Positions 27,699 to 35,201 of a stretch of 64,000 nt of DNA are shown here, piece by piece. The stretch is from Bin87 sp965220055 (GTDB lineage Bacteria; Chloroflexota; Dehalococcoidia; Lucifugimonadales; UBA3495). The stretch spans positions 186,001 to 250,000 of the forward strand of contig CBDCPE010000004.1 of assembly GCA_965220055.1 (NCBI GenBank), written 5' to 3'. The first letter of the stretch is position 1. Every line of letters starts with the position of its first letter. Below the pieces are notes generated by a model, which did not search any database, was not told where the DNA came from, and saw only the letters and a program-made list of their open reading frames with translations. Position numbers and translations under genes: made by a program.

Positions 27699-28420
27699 TG
27701 GAACGCTCCAATCAAGCGTTTCACGAACGGTTTGTCAGCTGAGTCAACGCATTCATACCAGTCAGCCAAGTATTCCATCAAGTAACCCGAGGAATTGGGC
27801 AGACTGCGCACCGCGTTCCATCCGCTCGGGTCCGCTTCGAACATAGGCAAAAGCTCATAGGCCACTAAGGCATTTTTGTCGCGCAGGTACGGATCGCGGC
27901 GAAGTTCTTCTTCGTGCGTTGCTAGCCACTGCGCGAGTGTCCAACCTCCTGGCAGCTGGTGGTTCTCGTCTTTGAGAAGATCCTCTGCGTAATCTGTCAA
28001 AGCACTGGCGTAGTCCGCCCAATTTGGATACGGCGGGCGCGTCGGCCATCGTTCCGCCATCCGCCGCAGGGTGAACACCGATGCCAGCTCGCATAGCGCC
28101 TCGTGAAACCAGTTGTTGAGATCATCGCCTAATCGCTCATAATCGGAAAGGACGTGGCAGAACTCGTGGGAGAACTGATAGGCAAACTTGGACCACTTGC
28201 GATCGCGGGCGGTGAGTTGAATCGTGATAGCGCTATTCACAGAATATCGGTAAAGTGTCCTCGGCACGGCATCAGCCCCGAATACAGGGACCACTTTAAT
28301 GTGATCCGACACAGGTTTGGTGAGCAGCTGGTTCAGGTGGGAAGCAACATCGCCCAATAGTGACGCAACGTTGCTCGGATGCGCATCGCCCCAACCGCCA
28401 GGTTGAACCTCAATGTTCAT
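27695..28420 (-). CDS. Gluzincin-type metalloprotease-like protein
   Basis: The 241-residue product from the ATG at 28420 has FAYQFSHEFCHVLSDYE followed by WFHEALCELASVFTLRRMAE: an HExxH zinc motif with a downstream Glu in E-A-L-C-E-L-A, the gluzincin arrangement. The frame extends upstream to 28669, but 28420 has AGGGAGGGAG just before it and begins a clean fold (NIEVQPGGWGDAHPSNVASL). The substrate is unknown. Its stop overlaps the next start by 4 bases, tying it to the restriction genes as one minus-strand unit. Confidence 0.6.
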   Translation of the reverse strand: MNIEVQPGGWGDAHPSNVASLLGDVASHLNQLLTKPVSDHIKVVPVFGADAVPRTLYRYSVNSAITIQLTARDRKWSKFAYQFSHEFCHVLSDYERLGDDLNNWFHEALCELASVFTLRRMAERWPTRPPYPNWADYASALTDYAEDLLKDENHQLPGGWTLAQWLATHEEELRRDPYLRDKNALVAYELLPMFEADPSGWNAVRSLPNSSGYLMEYLADWYECVDSADKPFVKRLIGAFQ

Positions 28421-28448
28421 GCCGACTCCCTCCCTCGGCACCAAAATC

Positions 28449-28580
28449 TCAATAAGGGTCGGTTGCAAACAGAAAGACGGTATCAATGATAGGCGGAGCG
28501 TCAGGATTGACCCCATTTTGCTGGCCAAATGCTGGACAAATTCCCAGCAACGCACAGTAGCAGGCCGCAATCCACAGCAT
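28449..28580 (-). CDS. Possible short exported peptide
   Basis: From an ATG at 28580 the frame gives MLWIAACYCALLGICPAFG, a good signal-peptide-like helix, followed by only about 24 residues and a stop 29 bases before the protease gene start. It could be a small secreted protein or the detached signal peptide of the protease after a frameshift. No good ribosome-binding site is seen. Confidence 0.25.
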   Translation of the reverse strand: MLWIAACYCALLGICPAFGQQNGVNPDAPPIIDTVFLFATDPY

Positions 28581-29155
28581 TCCAACGAATAGTCGCACCC
28601 GGGAGAACCGGGCGCGACTATCGTTTGGCTTTCGGTGGCGCCCAGGACGAGTCGGGTCCAATGCAGCATGGTATTGGCGCCGCGGCAATTCGGAGAACGA
28701 TGATGCCTGTCGGCCGTTTGAGCAACGCGGCATAGGTCGGGGAGGATATGCCTCCCCGATCTTCAGGGTTCGGAGATGCTCGGACATCGGTAACACCTCC
28801 CTCGATTAAACCCACGAAGTAATTCCCGGCACCGGCCAGCAGCGGCAATTGACGAACTGGAAGTGCAACCAGGTCCACGCCGGCGCGTCGACGGGTCTCG
28901 TCATGGAATGTCCCGTAGACCTAGCCAACGCCAGGAACGACAGAAAGGGAACGTTGACACTTACCACAAAGTTGCCAGACCCACTGGGCCGGCAGTTCGA
29001 GGGTCTCAGCATCATTGTCGGAATTCGCACAACCTGAACCGCGCTCGCCAGCGCTATGCTGGAATACTCGGGAATCCTAGTTCGACGGACCCTTACACCC
29101 AATCCACCGAACCAATAAGTGTGGCGTGATGGTGATGGGACACCAAAGTACTCCC
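28581..29155. other. Intergenic, nothing recognised
   Basis: No conserved frame or RNA. It ends at the IS1380 remnant. Confidence 0.4.
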
Positions 29156-29157
29156 GG

Positions 29158-29746
29158 CTTCGGGGATAATGGATTTCGAAACAGAAAACCGACCTGATAC
29201 AAGGATCGCTCAAAAATTGCTACCGAACGAGCAACCCGACTGCATCGGCGTCGCCTTTGACGATCATCGCTCGCTGACCAATGCGAGGCTGCTTTTGCGC
29301 GTCTCCCTGGCCCATCATCTGGGACTGTGCGAATTGGTGGACCACCACGTTGACCCCGCGATGCGCCGTGTCGAGCCAATGCTGCCGACTATATGTTGAC
29401 GCTGGTGGCGTCGGCATTGGCGAGGCGTAGTGTATTCACGGCGCGGACGCCCTGCCTGTTGGCGGAACGGAAAGAGGACTGGGGTGTACGGTCACGGCGG
29501 CGTCCACGTTGGTCACGTTCCTGCGGAGTTCCCGGTGGGGCCATGTGTGACAGTTGGACCGGGTGAGATGGGAATGCCTGCCTGGGGTTTGGGGTCCGGG
29601 GGTGGGTCCTGGAGATGGCCCGTTGACAATCGATCTCGATTTCACCATTTGCGAGACCTACAAACCGGACAGGGAGGGCACGCTACCGCTCGCCTACCGC
29701 CCAACACATTGCCCAATGTGTTAGGACGATCCTCAACAAGCCGACT
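29158..29746 (+). pseudogene. IS1380-family transposase remnant
   Basis: After the end-like sequence GCTTCGGGGATAATGG the plus strand gives QKLLPNEQPDCIGVAFDDHR and SLAHHLGLCELVDHHVDPAM, parallel to the intact IS1380 at 51323-52696, and later LTIDLDFTICETY, matching its LTIDLDSTICETY. Frames change at least twice and the last two thirds are missing. Confidence 0.75.
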
Positions 29747-29836
29747 GTGACGAGACGCCGTCGTCGGCAACTCGTTGAGCAGCATGTATGCTGGATTAAC
29801 CGGACCCGCGGAAACCCTGGGTTGGAAACAACGAGC

Positions 29837-30778
29837 ATGGACCGAGAACACAATCACCCAATGGATGGAACGGCAATGGATGACATTCTTGTCCTGGAAG
29901 GAGCCGGCGAGAACAGAACTGCCCGGATGTCCGTGTTGGCGTGGCAGCCTAAAGGAGGGGAACCTCTCAATCTGTTCACGCATATCCGCCACCTCCGGGC
30001 CGACGAGGTCGGTCCATGGTCAGGCGAACCGGATCAAATTTGGCGTACGACTGAGTTTCCTACCACCGACACAGTCAAACCCGGAGAAATACGGCTCCAC
30101 CAACTGGATGCTACCCTTGACCACTGCATGGGACTGGTCAAGGACATTTCGGACGGGAACATCCTGGTCATCGACGACGTTGAGGTTGCGTACGACTTGG
30201 AACCACGGCCTCGATGCCATTGGGCGTACCGCAACCATATGGGTACGGACGACCACTCGGTGAAAAGCCCGTTTTCCAGGCACAGTGCCAAGGTGACCGA
30301 ATTTTGGAGTTTCGCGCCGGAACCCCGCGACCATTGGCGGAGGATATGCGAATCCTACCTACCCGGTCAGTTGGAGGGTCATCTGCGCGGCCTAGGTTTT
30401 CGTCTTGACCAGCGATTGGACCGGGTCGGAAATCTGATTATCGCCGGAGCGCACGATGACATAGCTTGCGAACTGTTGAACAGGCGAACCCACCTGATAC
30501 TCAACGTCGATCCCGCGGACCGAACCGACTTACCTGGAAATGCCTATTACGCGACGGTCTGGGCTAGCGATAGCGACGACGACTTGTTGCATCAGCACTT
30601 TGAATTAGCCGGAAGGCGCACCATCGTCAACGTGAACTCGGAGTTGGATCAAATAGGATTTGCCGTATATCGACACCCCGACGGCCAGTGCGTCGACAGA
30701 TGGGAAGCGCCCTTGTGCCGGGAGATAAGCATCCGACTGAGCGTTTCAACCTCGGCTTTGTACAATCAAGCGGCATAG
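29837..30778 (+). CDS. Unrecognised protein, possibly 3'-truncated
   Basis: The frame is open from 29747; ATGs at 29837, 29861 and 29876 are candidate starts and none has a strong ribosome-binding site. The protein is soluble, rich in Asp, Arg and His, with no membrane segment or motif I can name (LVIDDVEVAYDLEPRPRCHW near the middle, HLILNVDPADRTDLPGNAYY later). At 30754 the DNA becomes GGCTTTGTACAA, like the end of the IS found inside cas4-cas1, and the frame stops 24 bases later, so the true C-terminus may have been cut off. Position in the island suggests a defence role; this is inference only. Confidence 0.45.
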   Translation: MDREHNHPMDGTAMDDILVLEGAGENRTARMSVLAWQPKGGEPLNLFTHIRHLRADEVGPWSGEPDQIWRTTEFPTTDTVKPGEIRLHQLDATLDHCMGLVKDISDGNILVIDDVEVAYDLEPRPRCHWAYRNHMGTDDHSVKSPFSRHSAKVTEFWSFAPEPRDHWRRICESYLPGQLEGHLRGLGFRLDQRLDRVGNLIIAGAHDDIACELLNRRTHLILNVDPADRTDLPGNAYYATVWASDSDDDLLHQHFELAGRRTIVNVNSELDQIGFAVYRHPDGQCVDRWEAPLCREISIRLSVSTSALYNQAA

Positions 30779-30782
30779 GCTA

Positions 30783-31990
30783 GTACCGTTGCCAGGTAGA
30801 TTTGTAAGAATATAAGAAAGCAGCCATACTTGGGCATGATCTTTCTGTGAGGGAGTGCCCAGCCATGGCTGCCATCAAGTATAAAGTGGAACTGACCGAG
30901 GCCGAACGTTCCCGTCTCAATGAGGTGTCCCAGCGAGGCAAGGCGTCAGTGCGCACCGTGAAGCGTGCGCTGTCGCTGCTCAAGGCTGACCAGGGGGTTA
31001 GGGACCGTGAGATAGCCGATGTGCTGTTGGTCAACGCGGCCACGGTCGCCAGAGCACGGAAGCGGTACGTGGAGGAAGGACTTGAGGCCGCCATCAATGA
31101 CCGACCGCGGCCGGGCCAGGAGCGCAAGCTGGACGGGAGGCAGGAAGCGCACCTGATCGCCATTGCGTGCAGCGCCGCGCCCGAAGGGCACACGCACTGG
31201 ACACTCCAGTTGTTGGCCGACCAGGTGGTGGAGTTGGAGTTTGCCGATAGCATCTCCCTGGAGACGGTGCGCCAGATGCTCAAAAAAACGAACTCAAGCC
31301 GTGGCAGAAGAAGGAGTGGTGTATCCCCAAGGTGAGCGGGGAGTTCGTGGCGCGGATGGAGGACGTGCTGGACCTGTACCAACAGGCGTACCATCCGGAG
31401 CGGCCGGTAGTGTGTTTCGACGAGACCTCCCGGCAATTGACTGGGGAGGTGCGTCCGCCCCTGGCGGCTGCCCCCGGACGGATGGCACGCTATGACACCG
31501 AGTACCAGCGCAACGGGACACGGAACCTGTTCATGATCTGCGAGCCGAAGGGTGGATGGAGACATGTGGCGGTGACCGAGCGCCGCACTGCGGTGGACTT
31601 CGCGTACCAGATGCGGTGGCTGGTGGACGAGGCCTACCCCGATGCCGAGGTGGTCAGGCTGGTACTGGACAACCTCAACACCCACAAGCTCGGCTCACTC
31701 TACGAAGCATTTGAGCCCGGCGAAGCTCGGCGCATCGCCCAACGCCTCGAGTTTCATTACACTCCCACGCACGGCAGCTGGCTGAACATGGCTGAGATCG
31801 AGTTGAGCGTCTTCAGCAGAGGGTGTCTGAACCGCCGTATCAGCGATGAGCCGGAGCTGCGGCGAGAGGTTGCGGCGCTCGAACGCGAGCGCAACGCAGC
31901 AAAATCAGCCATAGACTGGCGGTTTACCACCCAAGATGCTCGCCGTAAGCTCCAACATATCTACCCTGCAAGATCAGATTGAAACGGTAC
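30783..31990 (+). mobile_element. IS630-family element at a TA target
   Basis: Ends GTACCGTTGCC and, inverted, GTACCGTTTCA are flanked by TA (30781-30782, 31991-31992). The element contains a transposase in two overlapping frames. Confidence 0.8.
30865..31982 (+). CDS. IS630-family transposase in two frames (A7 slippery site)
   Basis: The first frame (ATG 30865, with GAGGGAG upstream) holds the HTH part (LTEAERSRLNEVSQRGKASV; IADVLLVNAATVARARKRYV) and stops at 31335. After the run of seven A at 31283-31289 the conserved NELKPWQKKEWCIPKVSGEF reads in the -1 frame and continues as the DDE domain: VVCFDETSRQL, LVLDNLNTHKLG and FHYTPTHGSWLNMAEIELSV, to 31982. IS630 members are known to use frameshifting, so this may be a working element rather than a broken one. 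Confidence 0.8.
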
Positions 31991-32187
31991 TAGGAGCGTG
32001 TTGTCTATCGCAATCAGGCTGGTGCTGGAAATGTCCGAAAGGGGCACTTCACGTAGCCCGCGTTTCACGAAGTTGACGTAATGACTATTGTGCGAGGCAC
32101 AGCGAGTATCAGTACGCCTTTATCAGCGCGGATCGACCGAGCGGTTTCAACAAGCAAACTGAATGCATTTGGACGGCCTGCGGCTAT

Positions 32188-32937
32188 CTACATGGAACCC
32201 TGGCGAGCTGTCTCTTGCCATGCTTTATGCAGGGCGTAGAGGAGATGCTTGAGGTTGTTGAGGACCTCCTCACAGAACGCCCTGTTTAACGCAACCGTAG
32301 GCGGCGGTTGTTCGACGCCTTGCACAATTTGCAGGATCGCTCTGGGTTGGTAAACGATCTGCTTACGTTTGGCAAAGTCAGTAATATCGCCTGCGATTGG
32401 GAGACAACCGCCTCTATGAACTATTAAGTTGCGGATGGAATAATATCGGTTCGCGTCATGCCAACCCTCGGTCGTGAAGGGGCCCCGGAGTCCATGATCC
32501 TTAAGGTACGATTTGGCGCTATTTAACATGGATCTTCCGGACGCTTTGACGCCGTCAGTGTCGCCAATCTGCGAATCGACCAATTCGCAAAGTTGCAAAA
32601 GCTTGAACTCGAACAAAGCAACCGACGCTACGAATATTGCATTCATCGACAGCTTCCGGAGGTGTTCGAATTCGGGGTCAACGTCAACGTGGAGCACGTA
32701 AAAATCGTTTCGCTCCTCAGAGTCTACGATACCCTGGGCTTGTTTATCCAGAACAGACCAGAACGCATCTTGATCTGATCGAAGATGCTCCTCCGTAGTT
32801 CGAAGCATCCTTTCGTAATATCTGAATTCGAGCTCGATGAACATACTATACATGTCTGATCGTGGCGAATCATTTACCATGGGAGCCTCACGGTGGACAT
32901 CATCAATTTGATTAGAATCGCTTTTAGCCAACGACAT
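32188..32937 (-). CDS. HEPN-domain protein
   Basis: The 249-residue product is mostly helical. SMNAIFVASVALFEFKLLQL is the helix typical of RiboL-PSP/MAE_28990-like HEPN proteins, and the later ANRYYSIRNLIVHRGG contains R-N-L-I-V-H, the RX4H catalytic motif of HEPN ribonucleases. These act as RNA-cleaving toxins in toxin-antitoxin and abortive-infection systems. No partner antitoxin gene is adjacent. The DNA is more AT-rich than its neighbours, suggesting transfer. Confidence 0.65.
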   Translation of the reverse strand: MSLAKSDSNQIDDVHREAPMVNDSPRSDMYSMFIELEFRYYERMLRTTEEHLRSDQDAFWSVLDKQAQGIVDSEERNDFYVLHVDVDPEFEHLRKLSMNAIFVASVALFEFKLLQLCELVDSQIGDTDGVKASGRSMLNSAKSYLKDHGLRGPFTTEGWHDANRYYSIRNLIVHRGGCLPIAGDITDFAKRKQIVYQPRAILQIVQGVEQPPPTVALNRAFCEEVLNNLKHLLYALHKAWQETARQGSM

Positions 32938-33082
32938 TGGTTATCTTGCGGCGCAAACTCGGGTGCATGCCAAAAGAGTGTCCAAACTCAGAAGGTACTG
33001 CCTTGGCGCTTTCGTTCTTGATTAGCCAACTCTTACGCCGCGCTCCGGACCGCCACATATGAGCTATTGTCGCGGGCCAAAG

Positions 33083-33462
33083 TCAGGATACAAGATACTC
33101 TTGCGGTCGGTCGCCCTTGACCCTGTTGCAGTGGGCGCACAGGAGCTGCAGGTTCTCGATGTTGTCCTGACCGCCGCCGCGGGGATGATGTGATCAACCT
33201 CCAGAATGCGGAACGGGAACTCGCTGCGGCGGTCATTGCACCGGCCCCCCTGCTGGCCAAAGAGGACATGCTTGTTCTGGCGGTAGGGCACGGTGCATTG
33301 ATGTCGGTGCGCCTGGGGATGTCGGTGCGGGCCGTTACCAGCCGGTTGTGGAACAGGTCGCTCATGGACTGCTGCGGGCGCATATTGACGAGTTCTACGG
33401 CCTTGGGTGATATGTCGACGCCGATCCACCGCCAACCCAAGTTCTCAGTGGCGACGCACGCG
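33083..33462 (-). pseudogene. DNA methyltransferase-HNH fusion fragment
   Basis: The minus strand reads ACVATENLGWRWIGVDISPK (C-terminal SAM-pocket part of a DNA methyltransferase), AVELVNMRPQQ, then YRQNKHVLFGQQGGRCNDRR, FRILEVDHIIPAA and ENLQLLCAHCNRVKGDRPQE (HNH motif). The parts lie in three frames, so there are two frameshifts, and stop codons cut it off on the 5' side at 33462. The HNH His pair and Cys ligands are still recognisable. It is debris of a restriction-modification gene. Confidence 0.7.
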
Positions 33463-34085
33463 GTAGCTCAGCCTCAGGCGCAGGGGGCCTGCCAAAAGGG
33501 GCAGGCTCAGAAAACTCTCTTCTACTTCTCCCCCACGCAAGCGCCCGGCCAGCATCGAGCAGGGAGAGTCGCCGTCGCGAGGCCTTGAATTTACCCTGCC
33601 CGACCTTCGTGCGGGGCTGGAGGGGCGGGTCTGCTTGGCCCGGGAGTCTGCGGTTTGGGAGGCGCGGATACTCTGAACATCGGATGCTCCTTATGGCAGG
33701 ATTGCCACTGCATTGTACCGCCCCGCGTCAGCTCCGCATACTTCCGCTGCTGACGAGGGGCATAGCATCCCAACACTCATTTCGGACGACCGGTTTTCAA
33801 CCATTTCTGCCCTGACGGCAATTCCGCGCTTGCCTATAGAATGGTTGAGTAGCCGGTCATTCCCGTCCGTTGGATTGGCCCCCATGACCTCACCATCTGC
33901 AAAATGGTCCCCATTTCCGAAGCTGCCGGAGAACTGCGACGTCTGCGGCGGCCAATTGCCCTCGCACCTGGCCTGCATCGGCGTCACCCGACATCCCCAA
34001 CGCCGCAGGGGCGTCCACCCCCAGTAGTGAGCATGGGCGCCAGGAATCAATCCCGACGCGGCCAATTACCGGTCGCATGTCCATC
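33463..34085. other. Non-coding stretch with one hairpin
   Basis: GCCTGCC-AAAAGG-GGCAGGC near 33492-33511 forms a 7-bp stem. The frames here, including a plus-strand one with CDVCGGQLPSHLAC, are not convincing. No other feature recognised. Confidence 0.35.
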
Positions 34086-34319
34086 TCAACCATCGAACGT
34101 CAAGTACGGTTCATGATCGGCAAGGTTGGCGACAGCCTGGGCGAGACGTGTGGCAACTTCCTCGGCCGACTGGCCGCAACATCGGCAGACCTGACACCGG
34201 TAATCCCCGCCTTCCGCGCCAGTGTCCTGGTTGTCCACCCGGTACTGCCAGACCGTGGTCACGCTGCAATGCTGACAATAGTCAAAGATGGCAGCTGGTT
34301 TAGGCTGGCTCATCGGCAT
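34086..34319 (-). CDS. Small zinc-ribbon-like protein
   Basis: A 77-residue frame reads DYCQHCSVTTVWQYRV, then DYRCQVCRCCGQSAEEVATR: two CxxC pairs about 25 residues apart, the layout of a zinc ribbon. The composition is coherent and the start at 34319 is plausible, but no family is recognised and the gene stands alone, so it could be spurious. Confidence 0.4.
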   Translation of the reverse strand: MPMSQPKPAAIFDYCQHCSVTTVWQYRVDNQDTGAEGGDYRCQVCRCCGQSAEEVATRLAQAVANLADHEPYLTFDG

Positions 34320-34771
34320 CCTTCCAGGATGGCATTCTACCGCGTGACGTCCAGCGCAGACGCCTTGAAGCAGGACGCATTACGCGCCGCCGTCGGACAG
34401 TGTTCGGAGAGATGGAGAAGGCCTCGGGTGGTGAGTGGTTGGCTGGCTGCGGCCCTGTACCAACCATGGCAGCCGTCAGCCGGCCGCTGACGAAAGTCGT
34501 GGTGCCTTGTCCCATTTGGAGGCCGGCACGCGGATCGTCGCCGCCGATAGCATTCGCAACTTGGGGCAGGAAGATCGGGACGCAGTAATGCCGCACCGGC
34601 ATACTCGACAAACGACTTCACGTAACGGCGGTTAGGCGAACCAACGAGAGTATCGATAAGGCGGGGGGCGCCGGACGGCGTACGGCCAAACCAGGTCCAC
34701 CGATGCGTTGCGTCAGTAGCATTTGATTTGAGGTAATGCGCGGCGCCTTCTTTCTGCAAATGGCGTGCGAG
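34320..34771. other. Flank of CRISPR array 1 with segments shared with array 2
   Basis: No intact gene. Two segments recur beside array 2: TTGAGGTAATGCGC at 34728-34741 (inverse at 47355-47368, one mismatch) and 40 bases at 34621-34660 matching 47430-47469 at 31 of 40 positions. Confidence 0.5.
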
Positions 34772-35011
34772 GCTTCAATGGGGCCACCGCCTTTCGGTAG
34801 TGGAAACTGTACCACCGCTTCCAGGCGGCGCAGACGTCCCGCTCGCTTCAATGGGGCCACCGCCTTTAGGTAGTGGAAACGCTGGAGCCGGTGGGGGCCT
34901 GGCGCAACACCGACATGCTTCAATGGGGCCACCGCCTTTCGGTAGTGGAGGAGTTTGGGAACCGCGTCGGCTAATAAACAACGCAAATGCTTCAATGGGG
35001 CCGTAGTGGAA
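34772..35011. CRISPR. Small decaying CRISPR array (4 repeats, 3 spacers)
   Basis: Four copies of the repeat of the 46-kb array in inverse orientation: 34772-34807 perfect, 34845-34880 with one substitution in the loop, 34917-34952 with a changed end, and 34989-35011 with 13 bases deleted from the middle. Spacers are 36-37 bases. Decay grows toward cas3, which suggests that this is the old end and that the leader lies on the 34771 side. Confidence 0.9.
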
Positions 35012-35053
35012 TTACGGGAAGCGATCAGGTGCCGGAAGGATAGCAGAAAGGTC

Positions 35054-35083
35054 TTGATTATAGGCTGGGGGGATATGTATACT
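35054..35083 (+). promoter_or_regulatory. Probable promoter of the cas operon
   Basis: TTGATT at 35054-35059 and TATACT at 35078-35083 are separated by 18 bases in an AT-rich patch upstream of cas3, with no other gene between. Transcription would start near 35090, about 110 bases before the cas3 ATG. Confidence 0.5.
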
Positions 35084-35201
35084 TGATTTGCGTTGTATAT
35101 TATTTGTCTTTGCTTCATAAGCCACGTCCGCGCGTAGTGGTTAAGATCCCGGAACGCATTCAATAACCTGCCCCTGTCTATCCTGGCGACGGAGAGCGTG
35201 T

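Noticed and set aside
33713..34027. A plus-strand protein with CDVCGGQLPSHLAC as a second zinc-finger gene
   Set aside because: Only one Cys pair is convincing, the rest is low in structure, and it competes with frames on the other strand.
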